Origin: UBA6168 sp964508135
Lineage (GTDB): Bacteria > Bacteroidota > Bacteroidia > Chitinophagales > Saprospiraceae
NCBI GenBank assembly: GCA_964508135.1
Contig: CAZDSU010000010.1
Coordinates: forward strand, 53,590-117,589
Reading direction: 5' to 3'
DNA length: 64,000 bases
The notes beneath the pieces are model-generated. The model ran no database searches and was not told the DNA's origin. It was given only the letters and a program-made list of their open reading frames with translations. This document shows, piece by piece, positions 55,781 through 64,000 of this stretch. The first letter of the stretch is position 1, and every line of letters starts with the position of its first letter. The position numbers and the translations under genes are program-made.

Positions 55781-57958
55781 CTAAAGCCTTACCCCTACTG
55801 AGATGTTCCCGCTACGCCCATCCGAAGGCCAGATGCCGGGGCCAGGATAAAACGAGGGTCGCTTCGTAAAGTACTGATTGTCAAGCACATTGCTCAAGTT
55901 CATGCGTAGTGTCACGTTGCCGGAGATGCGCCAAGTGGCGTTCAAATCCAACAAGCCGTAGGCTGGCACCAGCCCGACCGCACCCGTGGCGGAGGGTTTA
56001 ACCGTGTTCAATGGATCCGCGAAACTCTCGGCAGTGTAGCTGTACAAGGTAGAAAAACTGAAAGTTTTGTATTTGAGCGTGAAGCCGCTGCGGGAAATCC
56101 AAGCTGGCACGCTTTCCACCTTGTTGCCGCTGATGTCCACGTTTTCGTTGCCAACCCGGATGGCGGCGTCCTCGTACTTGGCGTCCATGTAGGCACTGGA
56201 GGTAAATACGCTGGCCCGCCACGGACCACCTAGTTTGAAAGAATACTCGCCAAACAGTTCCACGCCTTGCGTCACCGAGTTGCCAATATTGGTGCGGAAG
56301 ATGTAGAAGTCGCTGTCCTGTTGGATGGCCTGGTTGCCGAGGCGGTTGTTGTACTGCACCCGGAACACGCCAGCATCCCAACGGAAGCCGCCCGCCGTGC
56401 CCCGATAGCCCGCTTCGAGGTTGTAGCCTTGGGCGTCTTGCAGGTTCTTGTCCGATTTTTCCAGCAGCGAACCGGGGACGATATCCTTGAAAATAACCGG
56501 ACGGTACGCCTGCGACCACCCGGCGTAGAGCGTTTGGAGGTCATTCAAACGGTAATCTGCATTGATGCCGAACAGTGGAAATTTGTGCTCGATGGTGTTG
56601 GGAACTTCGTCATCGGGCAGGTAAGAAATGTAGCCCGACATTTTCGACTCGCCCATCTCTACCCGCACGCCGGGGCTGACGCTGAAATTCTTGGTGATTT
56701 GGAAAAGGTTTTCCACAAAAACTGCGACGTTCTGCGTCTTGAGGTGCATGTCTCGCCCCCATTTGCCATCGGTCAACGTGAGGTCGTAGTCGGAAGCGGT
56801 AGTGCCCTTGCCTTGCTGGCGGCGGTGCAGGTCGTTGTTGATGTACTGCACCCCAGCGGCCAGCGTAGAGTTCATATTTCCCAAGGAATAATTGTGCAAA
56901 AAGCGAAGCTCGGATGTGTAGCTGTGGTAATTATCTATGTCCACCTGCCGAGGAGCGAAGGCGAGCATGGAAGGGTTCAGCGCATCCACCGTAGTGGCTG
57001 GCTTGTCGAACATGACGCTGTTGCGACTGCCGAAGACGGCGGAGGTCGTCCATTTCAACTTCGTTTTATCTCTCAAAGCCCAGTCAAGGCTGATGGACGG
57101 CACGTAAATATCGGGGCTGTAGTAGTTGCGGTTGCGGGTGCTCTGGCGTGGGTTTTCGTGGAACATGCTGTCCGTCATTTGACCTGCCAACTGAATGAGG
57201 TACTCCGAGTGCGAGAACTCTGCCGTCAGTGCCAAGTTTTTAGTTGGCCGATAGCGGAGCATAACCGATTGACCGTTGAAGTCGCTGCGACTGTCATCGC
57301 GGTAGCCGTCGCTGCCCCGCTTGCTGTAGTAGGCGTAGTACTCTAGCTTGCCCACCTTGCCACCGATGGCGTTGTAGGTGCTCAAAAGGCCAAAGGAACC
57401 GATGGAATTGACTGTCTCAAACCCAATGGTGCGGGAGGTATCGGGCTGCTTCAGCACGTAGTTCAACATGCCGCCGAACTGTTGGCCATATTGCAGCGCA
57501 CCAGTGCCACGCACCAGTTCGATGCGCTCGACGGCCTCCATTGGCAGGGTGAAGTGGCTGGCCGGGTAGCCATACAGGTCGGTGTTGGTGATGATGCCGT
57601 TCTTGCGGATGTTGAATTCCCAACCCCGGTGCGGGTCGAGGCCACGGGTGGAGATGTTGATCTGGTTGCCAGCGCCATCCATGTCATAGACGAAAACGCC
57701 GGGCACTTTGGCGAAAATCTGGCGGGCAGATTTCTCGGCAATGTTGGCATCGGTGGATTGCAGGTTGATGACCTCGTTTTTCTTGCCCGCCCAGATGAAC
57801 GCTTCTTGTGTTTTTGGTAAACGTTCGACGTTGCTGCGGTCGCCTGTCACCGTAATTTGTTCGAGGGAAATTTTCTTTAAAGTATCCTGCTGAGATTGTG
57901 CGGCTGCTATGGAAAAAGTGGTGATAGCGAGGAAAAGCGATACAATTTTTATGCTCAT
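55781..57958 (-). CDS. TonB-dependent outer-membrane receptor (siderophore/metal type)
   Basis: A 725-residue receptor. The start at 57958 gives signal peptide MSIKIVSLFLAITTFSIAAA. The plug begins near residue 30 (LEQITVTGDRSNVERLPKTQ) and contains RQIFAKVPGVFVYDMDGAGN, QINISTRGLDPHRGWEFNIR and ERIELVRGTGALQYGQQFGG. The 22-strand barrel ends LRMNLSNVLDNQYFTKRPSF then GNISVGVRL. There is no N-terminal carboxypeptidase-like domain and no SusD partner, so it is closer to FecA-type siderophore or metal receptors than to SusC. A TACCTTTG box lies at 58032-58025. Confidence 0.92.
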   Translation of the reverse strand: MSIKIVSLFLAITTFSIAAAQSQQDTLKKISLEQITVTGDRSNVERLPKTQEAFIWAGKKNEVINLQSTDANIAEKSARQIFAKVPGVFVYDMDGAGNQINISTRGLDPHRGWEFNIRKNGIITNTDLYGYPASHFTLPMEAVERIELVRGTGALQYGQQFGGMLNYVLKQPDTSRTIGFETVNSIGSFGLLSTYNAIGGKVGKLEYYAYYSKRGSDGYRDDSRSDFNGQSVMLRYRPTKNLALTAEFSHSEYLIQLAGQMTDSMFHENPRQSTRNRNYYSPDIYVPSISLDWALRDKTKLKWTTSAVFGSRNSVMFDKPATTVDALNPSMLAFAPRQVDIDNYHSYTSELRFLHNYSLGNMNSTLAAGVQYINNDLHRRQQGKGTTASDYDLTLTDGKWGRDMHLKTQNVAVFVENLFQITKNFSVSPGVRVEMGESKMSGYISYLPDDEVPNTIEHKFPLFGINADYRLNDLQTLYAGWSQAYRPVIFKDIVPGSLLEKSDKNLQDAQGYNLEAGYRGTAGGFRWDAGVFRVQYNNRLGNQAIQQDSDFYIFRTNIGNSVTQGVELFGEYSFKLGGPWRASVFTSSAYMDAKYEDAAIRVGNENVDISGNKVESVPAWISRSGFTLKYKTFSFSTLYSYTAESFADPLNTVKPSATGAVGLVPAYGLLDLNATWRISGNVTLRMNLSNVLDNQYFTKRPSFYPGPGIWPSDGRSGNISVGVRL

Positions 57959-58024
57959 GGCAAGCTTTTTTTGAATCAATTGGGCACAATGGTTAGTTGC
58001 AAATAAACAGGCTGAAATCGTGGG

Positions 58025-58032
58025 CAAAGGTA
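58025..58032 (-). promoter_or_regulatory. Candidate -7 box for the TonB receptor gene
   Basis: Minus-strand TACCTTTG, a full match to TAnnTTTG, 67 bases upstream of the start. No -33 TTG at the usual distance, as may be expected for a regulated promoter. Confidence 0.45.
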
Positions 58033-58129
58033 GCCTGATGATACTTGGCAGTCCTTAATATCATATTAGAATTTGGTTGTTACGGAAAGTAAGTTACGGC
58101 AGTAAGAATGACGACTATGTTCGTTCGCA

Positions 58130-58321
58130 TCAATTAACGGCAACAGACCGACCGACGACCCAACCTGCTTCCTTGTTGGCAAGCTGCACCTTGTACCATT
58201 GGGGAACATTGAGGGTGTTGCCTGCATCATCCGTCATTTTTGTTTCCAGGATGATGACCGCTTCAGAAATTTTCAAACTGCTGATTGAGCTACTCCCCCA
58301 AAAATCGGTGCCCCGATTCAT
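58130..58321 (-). CDS. Fragment or small protein with an SH3b-like domain
   Basis: A 63-residue frame. Its C-terminal two thirds resemble a bacterial SH3 domain (SSISSLKISEAVIILETKMT, then WYKVQLANKEAGWVVGRSVA), as in cell-wall-associated proteins. There is no signal peptide, and the domain starts almost at residue 1, so it is probably the end of a larger broken gene. Recognition is by pattern only. Confidence 0.35.
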   Translation of the reverse strand: MNRGTDFWGSSSISSLKISEAVIILETKMTDDAGNTLNVPQWYKVQLANKEAGWVVGRSVAVN

Positions 58322-58456
58322 CTTGGAGGTAATTCGTGAGTGCCGCTGTGGAAACGAAAAAGAATAAGATTGGAAGTTTTCGGAAAGCTGTGATTTTTAG
58401 GTAAACGCTGTTTGAGGCATTTGGAAATGGATAGTTTTGCCCTCAAAATTGATGTT

Positions 58457-59464
58457 ATGCTCAAAATAGACATGCACACCCACATCATGCCCGCCCACTT
58501 GCCCCGCTGGGCGGACAAGTTCGGCTACGACGGCTTCATCCACCTGGAGCACAAAGTGCCGGGCCATGCCGACATGATGAAGGGCAACACCTCCTTCCGA
58601 AGGGTGGAGCAAAACTGCTGGGACGCCGACCTGCGTATTGGAGAGTACGCCATGCACGGCACGCAGGTGCAGGTGGTCTGCACCATCCCCGTGCTGTTCA
58701 GCTACTGGGCCAAGCCTGCCGATACGCTCGAAATTTCCCGTTTCCTCAATGACCATATCGCCGAACTGGTATCCGAAAAACCACGCCACTACATCGGCCT
58801 CGGCACCCTGCCCATGCAGGATACCGAACTGTCTATCAAGGAGTTGCAACGCTGCAAGGACATCGGACTAGTGGGTGTGCAGATTGGCTCAAACATCAAC
58901 AACCTGAACCTCGGCGAGCCGCAGTTCTTCCCCATTTTCGAGGCGTGTCAAGAGCTGGGCATGGCCCTGTTCGTGCACCCTTGGAACATGATGGGCGAGA
59001 AGCACATGCAGAAATATTGGCTGCCGTGGCTCGTGGGCATGCCCGCCGAGACGAGCCGAGCCATCTGTTCCATGATTTTCAGCGGTGTTTTTGAGAAACT
59101 GCCGGGGCTGCGCTGCTGCTTCGCCCATGCGGGCGGCTCGTTCCTGCCCACCATCGGTCGCATCGAGCACGGCTTCAATTGCCGCCCCGACCTCGTGGCA
59201 CTGGACAACCCCGTGAACCCTCGGCACTACCTCGGCAAGTTCTGGGTGGACGGAATCACCCACGACCTCCCCATGCTAAAATATGTGCTTGACATGGTCG
59301 GGGAGGACAAGGTGACGCTCGGCTCCGACTACCCTTTCCCGCTCGGCGACCTGGAAATCGGCAGGTTTATCGAGGAGTCCGATTTGCCGCAGGCGGTGGT
59401 GGAAAAGATTTTTTGGAGGAATACCGTGGATTGGTTGCAATTGGACGCTGCTGTTTTTTCTTAA
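58457..59464 (+). CDS. Amidohydrolase-family decarboxylase, ACMSD-like
   Basis: A 335-residue amidohydrolase-2 protein; the start at 58457 (MLKIDMHTHIMPAHLPRW) puts the metal-binding HxH at residues 7-9 as in ACMSD. Further family landmarks: ALFVHPWNMMGEKHMQKYWL (metal His), CCFAHAGGSFLPTIGRIEHG (catalytic His) and TLGSDYPFPLGDLE (metal Asp). ACMSD decarboxylates 2-amino-3-carboxymuconate semialdehyde in tryptophan breakdown; its length equals known ACMSDs. No other kynurenine gene is in the window, so the exact substrate is uncertain. Confidence 0.88.
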   Translation: MLKIDMHTHIMPAHLPRWADKFGYDGFIHLEHKVPGHADMMKGNTSFRRVEQNCWDADLRIGEYAMHGTQVQVVCTIPVLFSYWAKPADTLEISRFLNDHIAELVSEKPRHYIGLGTLPMQDTELSIKELQRCKDIGLVGVQIGSNINNLNLGEPQFFPIFEACQELGMALFVHPWNMMGEKHMQKYWLPWLVGMPAETSRAICSMIFSGVFEKLPGLRCCFAHAGGSFLPTIGRIEHGFNCRPDLVALDNPVNPRHYLGKFWVDGITHDLPMLKYVLDMVGEDKVTLGSDYPFPLGDLEIGRFIEESDLPQAVVEKIFWRNTVDWLQLDAAVFS

Positions 59465-59547
59465 AAAGCGAGGCAAAGCCTACCCTTCGCTCGAAGGGCA
59501 GGTATTTCATGACAATATTGAATTGAATTGATGGGTTGAGCCTTGGG

Positions 59548-61200
59548 TTATTTCCCGCCATTTATCTTCTTCAACATATTTCGGGAGTTCTCCCCGGTAA
59601 CTCCGTCCGGGTCAAGCTCAATGGCCTTGTTGTAAAACTCGAGGGCCTTTTCCTTTTGTCCAGCCTTAAAAGTGGCTTCACCGAGGCTGTCCCAAGCGTT
59701 GGCCGATTTTGGGTAAAGCTTGGTGTTGAGTTGCATGACGAACACGGCAGCATCATATTGTTCATCGCCCAAGAAGTCGTAACCTGCCTGATTGAGGTCA
59801 TCCTCGAAATTGACGTAGCGGTATCGGGGGTCTTTGACCATCTTCTCGGCTTCGGTTTGAACGACGTCCATTTTTTTCTCCATGAAAAGTTGCTCCAAGC
59901 GCTGAACCGGATTGGCTACAAAACTCTTGTTGTCCAAATCCAAAATGGCTTGTAGCACCGGATCATGGTTGGTGCGGTAGTCCTCGAAGCTCATGTCCAC
60001 GGCGAGGTCGGGGGCAAGCCAATCTTCATTTTGCCATTGCGGCTTGTCCTGCCACCAAGCCCAGGATAGGAAGACCGGGGTCTTGCTATTTGGCAGTTCA
60101 ACCCGGCGGTTGTCGCCGTAGAAATTGATGTTTTCGGCAGTAGGCTCGCCGACGAAGGTGGCGTTGGTGTAGTTGTCCAGTTCGTTTACCAAATTTTGGC
60201 AAGCGGAGAAAGTTCGGTTTCCGGTAATCACGAAGAGCTTGCCGGGCTGGTTGATTTTTTCGCAGCGGATGAGGCCCGTCACGACGGGTTTGTTCTTGAA
60301 ATTGTTGCCGCCACCGTTGAGCCGCACATCAATCACCAGTTTTTCTACATCATTTTTTTCAATAAAATCAAACACTCGCTGGTAAAATGCAGGTGTGTCC
60401 TCGCTGGGGTCGTCCTGTATTTGGCTGTGGCGGACGAAGACGGTTTTCGATGCTGGCAAGTACTCGAAAAAATAAATCTTGTCCAGGTTTTTTAGGTAAA
60501 GCGGTGTTTTGCTTTGGTCACGGACGCTCACCCAGTCGCCTCCCGGCTGCACGTAGCCGTACCGCCTCGGCAGACGAAAAGCGTCCAAAGCTGTGATGGC
60601 CTGCTCAAAGGTTTTGCCGTTCTTTTCCAGCGTGTAGGTGATGCTGTTCTTCAATGAACTGGTGACCCGCTGGGCATGAAGCGCCTCCGGGATGACCAAA
60701 AAATCCAGTCCGTATGCCTTGAAATACTGGTCGTTTTCGGCAGGCACCAGCGGTTTAATGGCCGCCAGCGCTCGCTCGATGGGCATCCCCTCGATTTTCA
60801 GCACCTTGGCGCCCAGCAGTTTTTCGTAATCCTTGTGTGCGGCCTCCACGAAGATGCCATCGCTGAAATGGAGGAGGGCAATTGGCAGTACATGATACTT
60901 CACCGGACTTTGTCGCCAACCGATGTCCGTGTGGCCATATTGGAATGAGGCAACAACCCGGCCCACCCCAGCAAGGATTTCGTGCTCCTGCATGGTGGGC
61001 ATTGCAGCGTACAGCTTTTCCACTTCGGCGTCCCATGCCTCCGCCGTGATTTTTTTGAAAAGGAAGGGGTAGTCATTGTGTACCGTTTGCTGGAGGAAGC
61101 GTAGGTCGGCTTGCCAGTCGGCGAGCGTCAACTTGGTTTGTGCGGCAAGGCTGACAATAAGTAGGCTGCAAAGCAGCGCCAGGGTCGATATTTTTTTCAT
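59548..61200 (-). CDS. S41-like periplasmic peptidase with C-terminal TPR repeats
   Basis: A 550-residue secreted protein; the start at 61200 gives signal peptide MKKISTLALLCSLLIVSLAA. The middle part is S41/tail-specific-protease-like: VEKLVIDVRLNGGGNNFKNK, then LFVITGNRTFSACQNLVNEL, where the Ser of FSACQ takes the catalytic place, and FVGEPTAENINFYGDNRRVE. The N-terminal part (YPFLFKKITAEAWDAEVEKL) is the usual helical cap. The last 100 residues hold about two TPR units (SANAWDSLGEATFKAGQKEK, ALEFYNKAIELDPD). No PDZ domain is evident. Substrate unknown. Confidence 0.82.
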   Translation of the reverse strand: MKKISTLALLCSLLIVSLAAQTKLTLADWQADLRFLQQTVHNDYPFLFKKITAEAWDAEVEKLYAAMPTMQEHEILAGVGRVVASFQYGHTDIGWRQSPVKYHVLPIALLHFSDGIFVEAAHKDYEKLLGAKVLKIEGMPIERALAAIKPLVPAENDQYFKAYGLDFLVIPEALHAQRVTSSLKNSITYTLEKNGKTFEQAITALDAFRLPRRYGYVQPGGDWVSVRDQSKTPLYLKNLDKIYFFEYLPASKTVFVRHSQIQDDPSEDTPAFYQRVFDFIEKNDVEKLVIDVRLNGGGNNFKNKPVVTGLIRCEKINQPGKLFVITGNRTFSACQNLVNELDNYTNATFVGEPTAENINFYGDNRRVELPNSKTPVFLSWAWWQDKPQWQNEDWLAPDLAVDMSFEDYRTNHDPVLQAILDLDNKSFVANPVQRLEQLFMEKKMDVVQTEAEKMVKDPRYRYVNFEDDLNQAGYDFLGDEQYDAAVFVMQLNTKLYPKSANAWDSLGEATFKAGQKEKALEFYNKAIELDPDGVTGENSRNMLKKINGGK

Positions 61201-61528
61201 GGCCAAACATTTTAGAAATTGAAAAAAGGATGAACTGCGCCAAACAAGGACAATCGGGAAAAACAAAAGTGTCACTGAAATTGAGCGTGGATTTGTCATT
61301 TTTGCCAAACTTCAAGGTTTTCAAACACCTGATTTTGACCCAACTATTTCCTCCTTTTGCTTCCCTGGGCATGTATTATTGCTTGCAAACAGCGTTGCTC
61401 CACTTCGTTTTGGCCTATTGGGCACATGCTTGGATATTTCCAGTTGATTTTGAGCGAATTGATTTATTTTCACGCTGCATTCGAGCATGAAGTCCACTTT
61501 TCTTCCTAACCACAGCCTTTTTCATTTT
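61201..61528. other. Intergenic region between divergent secreted-protein genes
   Basis: About 330 bases separating the minus-strand S41-like gene from the plus-strand Kelch gene. An 86-residue open frame in it shows no recognisable features. Promoters for both genes should be here; none matches TAnnTTTG well. Confidence 0.4.
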
Positions 61529-62725
61529 ATGAAATCAATCCTACCTTATTTCCGGCTATCCTGCCTGTTGTTGTTGAACGTCGTTTCGACCGAAATTTAT
61601 GCCCAACAATGGGACACCTTGGCGCCCATCCCCGAAAGTTTTACCTTCCCCGTTGTGGCGGTGGTGGACGGTAAAATCCATGTCATGGGCGGCGGTGGCA
61701 CGGGCGGCGCTACCGACCACCACTTCGCCTATGACCCTGCTACGGACACTTGGACAAGCCGTGCGCCTGTGCCGTACAAGGCCCAGCAGCCCGCCGGCAC
61801 TGCCGCCAACGGTAAAATCCACTTCTTCGGCGGGGGCTTCCCCAACTCCGGCAGCCCGTTGGATGACCACTATATTTACGACCCCGCCACCGACACTTGG
61901 GCGGCGGCGGCAGACTTGACCGTGCCACGTGCCATACACTACGCAGTCGCACTCAACGATGTGGTGTACAGCCTCGCCGGGCAGGGCGTGACCAATCTTT
62001 GCCAGACTTACGACCCTGTCGCCAACGCTTGGACGACGAAGAACACCCTACCCGACAATTCCTTTTTTTACGGCGCTCATGTGGCAACCGAGGGACATAT
62101 TTTCCGCTTCGGCGGTGGCGGATATACCGCACCGAAAGACTTAGCCCACCGCTACGACCCCACTTCTGATACTTGGGCTGCACTACCGGATTTGCCAGCA
62201 GCCAACCACGGCTTGCGGGGCGCTGCCATCGGCGACAAGATTTTCCTCGCAGGAGGCTATTATGATTTCCTCGAAAGGGACGAGGTCTATGTTTTCGACA
62301 CACAGACGGAGGAGTACTCATCTAGCATACCGCTGCCCTTGGGCCGGAGCTACCACAACATGGTTGCCATTGACAGTTGCATTTATGTCATCGGCGGCAA
62401 CCATGCAATTGACCAGACGGTCACCTTTCAACTGTTGCGACTCTGCCCATTCGAAACGGCTTCCATTGCCAAAGAAACGGCTGCGGGTGAGCCACTCACA
62501 GTTCGTTATTTTTCAGGAAAAATCTGGCTGCAACTGCCGGAGAACCTCATTGGTGAGACCCAATTTTCACTGTTTGACATGGCGGGGAAACAGGTGTTTT
62601 CTGAAAAACTGCCACTGCTCGGCACTGAACTTGAAATCCAAGTGGGCGAACTTCCACCAGCCGTTTACCTGGTCCAATTGAACACCGAAGGTGTTGTACA
62701 CACAGGCAAGGTTGTGGCAAATTGA
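61529..62725 (+). CDS. T9SS-secreted Kelch-repeat beta-propeller protein
   Basis: A 398-residue protein. The start at 61529 (MKSILPYFRLSCLLLLNVVS) yields a signal peptide. About six Kelch blades follow, with the hallmark GG pairs and YDPATDTW motif (KIHVMGGGG, HHFAYDPATDTWTSRAPVPY, HYIYDPATDTWAAAADLTVP, RYDPTSDTWAALPDLPAA, CIYVIGGNHA). Residues about 320-398 form a T9SS sorting domain (FSLFDMAGKQVFSEKLPL, then AVYLVQLNTEG). Kelch propellers bind proteins or sugars. A thioredoxin-like T9SS protein follows after 43 bases, probably in the same transcript. Confidence 0.9.
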   Translation: MKSILPYFRLSCLLLLNVVSTEIYAQQWDTLAPIPESFTFPVVAVVDGKIHVMGGGGTGGATDHHFAYDPATDTWTSRAPVPYKAQQPAGTAANGKIHFFGGGFPNSGSPLDDHYIYDPATDTWAAAADLTVPRAIHYAVALNDVVYSLAGQGVTNLCQTYDPVANAWTTKNTLPDNSFFYGAHVATEGHIFRFGGGGYTAPKDLAHRYDPTSDTWAALPDLPAANHGLRGAAIGDKIFLAGGYYDFLERDEVYVFDTQTEEYSSSIPLPLGRSYHNMVAIDSCIYVIGGNHAIDQTVTFQLLRLCPFETASIAKETAAGEPLTVRYFSGKIWLQLPENLIGETQFSLFDMAGKQVFSEKLPLLGTELEIQVGELPPAVYLVQLNTEGVVHTGKVVAN

Positions 62726-62768
62726 CATCGCCGTTGACAACTCATTTTTCATCAACATTCGACAAATC

Positions 62769-63575
62769 ATGTATTTTCTAAAAAAAGCCCTTCCCATACT
62801 TCTGCTCTCGACAGCAACCCTGGCGAGCAGCGCCCAAGTAGGCAACCCTGCACCAAACTTCACGGTTACGGACACACATGGCGAAACACATACCCTCTAC
62901 GACTATCTGGAAGCGGGCAAGGTGGTTGTACTTGACTTTTTCTATACCACTTGTGGGCCTTGTCAGTTTTACTCGCCCCAAGTGAATTTGGCGTATGAAA
63001 AATATGGCTGCAACAATGCCACCGTCTTCTTCATGTCCATTGACTACCAAGACAACAACGCCCAAGTGATCGCCTACGACGAACAATATGAAATCCAGTA
63101 TCCTTCGGTGAGCGGCTACGAAGGCGGCGGGAACGACGTAGTGGACCAGTACGGTGTTTTTGCCTTCCCCACTTTTTACGTCATTGATTCGAGCAAGACC
63201 ATCATCGAGGTCATTGACCCGCCAACTTTGCAGGTGTTTGATTTCCGCTTTGCAGCGCTTGGTATCCAGCCTGCCAACTGCGACGCCAGCGCCAGCAAGC
63301 AAACGAACCGTGACGAAGGTTTGGCTTTTTTCCCCAATCCTGTTGACGCCACTCGAAGCCTTCAAGTCCGCATAGTTGGGGGCGATGGGGAAGGGGCAGC
63401 CCGGTTTGAAATTTTTAACCACATAGGCCAGCCAGTAAGAAACGACCAACTTGAATTTAACAGCCGCCACGAGGCGGAAATGAGCGTGGCCGACCTGCCA
63501 TCAGGTATTTTTTTGCTAAAAATTTCGCCGATGAACGGGAGTAAAACCTATGCTGGCTTTTTCGTCATCAAATAG
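62769..63575 (+). CDS. Secreted thioredoxin-fold protein with T9SS sorting domain
   Basis: A 268-residue protein; the start at 62769 gives signal peptide MYFLKKALPILLLSTATLAS. A TlpA/AhpC-TSA-type thioredoxin domain spans about 25-180, with VGNPAPNFTVTDTHGETHTL and the redox motif FFYTTCGPCQFYSPQ (CGPC). The cis-Pro region reads VFAFPTFYVID. Residues about 190-268 are a T9SS type-A sorting domain (LAFFPNPVDATRSLQVRI, then PSGIFLLKISP). A thiol-redox enzyme exported outside the outer membrane is unusual; it may act on disulfides of secreted proteins. Confidence 0.88.
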   Translation: MYFLKKALPILLLSTATLASSAQVGNPAPNFTVTDTHGETHTLYDYLEAGKVVVLDFFYTTCGPCQFYSPQVNLAYEKYGCNNATVFFMSIDYQDNNAQVIAYDEQYEIQYPSVSGYEGGGNDVVDQYGVFAFPTFYVIDSSKTIIEVIDPPTLQVFDFRFAALGIQPANCDASASKQTNRDEGLAFFPNPVDATRSLQVRIVGGDGEGAARFEIFNHIGQPVRNDQLEFNSRHEAEMSVADLPSGIFLLKISPMNGSKTYAGFFVIK

Positions 63576-63623
63576 AAGTTCGGTGAAAACACTCGCTGCT
63601 TTTGAAAAAAACGAGAAGAAACC

Positions 63624-63995
63624 GTGAAGAAAAAAATATTCGCCATCTGTGGGAGCACCCGTGCGCAGTCCGCCAACTTGAAGTTGCTACGGGCAATTGC
63701 CGAAATGACCAAAGACCTATTTTGCATAGAAATCTTTGAGGGGTTGGCCCAACTGCCGCACTTCAACCCCGACCTCAGTATCGAGAACACGCCCGATGAA
63801 GTCGTAGCTTTTCGCCAAAAAATTGCGGAAGCGGATGCTGTGCTTGTTTGTACGCCAGAGTATGTGTTCAGCATGCCGGGCAGCTTGAAAAACGCACTGG
63901 AATGGACGGTTTCTACGGTCGTTTTTTCGGGTAAGCCCGCTGGCTTGATAAGTAGTCAAGTTGAATTATTCGATACTTTCTATCTTGCGGCATGA
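63624..63995 (+). CDS. NADPH-dependent FMN reductase, interrupted 3' end
   Basis: A GTG-started frame (MKKKIFAICGSTRAQSANLK) with the flavodoxin-like FMN site (CGSTR) and the conserved CTPEYVFSMPGSLKNALEW. Family members are about 180 residues. Here the similarity stops after SGKPAGLI (about base 63949), and the frame closes 15 codons later in A/T-rich, unrelated-looking sequence (SSQVELFDTFYLAA). The break looks like an insertion or rearrangement junction; the rest lies beyond the window. Confidence 0.75.
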   Translation: MKKKIFAICGSTRAQSANLKLLRAIAEMTKDLFCIEIFEGLAQLPHFNPDLSIENTPDEVVAFRQKIAEADAVLVCTPEYVFSMPGSLKNALEWTVSTVVFSGKPAGLISSQVELFDTFYLAA

Positions 63996-64000
63996 GTTAA

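Noticed and set aside
56267..57346. 359-residue plus-strand open frame inside the TonB receptor gene
   Set aside because: Antisense shadow with no signal peptide or motif; the TonB receptor on the other strand is unambiguous.

Overview
The window is chromosomal DNA from a member of the Bacteroidota, most likely the Saprospirales/Lewinella-Haliscomenobacter side of the phylum (inference from gene style, not from a search). The signs are five proteins with type IX secretion (T9SS) C-terminal domains, the TAnnTTTG type of -7 promoter box, no obvious Shine-Dalgarno sites, an F-ATPase split into atpBEFHAG and atpDC, a compact V/A-type ATPase operon with a DUF2764 protein, a NagB-PIG-L fusion and a TonB-dependent receptor. 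A run of exactly 100 N at 5174-5273 marks a scaffold gap, so this is a draft or metagenome assembly.

Layout. 1-5.2 kb: end of lipA, a BamA/TamA-like outer-membrane protein, and an EF-G2 paralogue with altered GTPase motifs. 5.3-11.7 kb: one giant T9SS-secreted multidomain surface protein (minus strand). 11.7-14.0 kb: a decaying patch with a frameshifted glycosyltransferase, a broken HEPN gene and an intact MNT nucleotidyltransferase. 14.0-18.6 kb: cell-wall and amino-sugar metabolism (murA with Asp in place of the catalytic Cys, a ROK kinase, NagB-PIG-L). 18.8-24.3 kb: F-ATPase operon atpB-E-F-H-A-G (minus). 24.5-27.3 kb: aat, clpS, a peroxiredoxin and an EamA transporter. 27.4-35.1 kb: V/A-ATPase operon E-C(DUF2764)-A-B-D-I-K. 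35.2-40.6 kb: a T9SS choice-of-anchor-L protein, a CNNM/CorC protein, a GNAT, a small outer-membrane protein and a LolA-like protein. 40.7-42.4 kb: an AAA ATPase with a C-terminal nuclease-like motif, preceded by an array of CGGGCGAAAT inverted repeats and flanked by a duplicated terminator. 42.5-50.1 kb: M20 amidohydrolase, a D-amino-acid oxidase pseudogene, pabB, a nitroreductase, a rhomboid protease, hemA and small membrane proteins. 50.2-52.1 kb: atpD-atpC. 52.3-58.0 kb: a T9SS pectate-lyase-like protein, a transmembrane CBM9-like/AraC regulator and a TonB receptor. 58.4-64.0 kb: an ACMSD-like amidohydrolase, an S41-like peptidase with TPRs, a T9SS Kelch protein, a T9SS thioredoxin-like protein and the start of an FMN reductase that breaks off.

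Two rotary ATPases lie within 35 kb. The F-type c subunit carries the proton-type carboxylate. The V-type K subunit carries all five residues that bind sodium in the Enterococcus hirae K ring, so the cell may run a proton circuit and a sodium circuit side by side.

The most unusual structure is a dispersed family of hairpin elements. Each arm is built from a 7-8 base 'word' repeated a few times (for example GAGGTATG, GTGTTTGA, or TTTGAGG-like words), and the opposite arm carries the complement. They occupy most intergenic junctions of the F-ATPase operon and several junctions elsewhere, reach over stop codons, and in two cases (the BamA-like gene and pabB) lie inside a reading frame that stays open. 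Separately, the CGGGCGAAAT array in front of the ATPase/nuclease gene looks like a self-contained recognition module. I regard these two as the best candidates for undescribed biology here.
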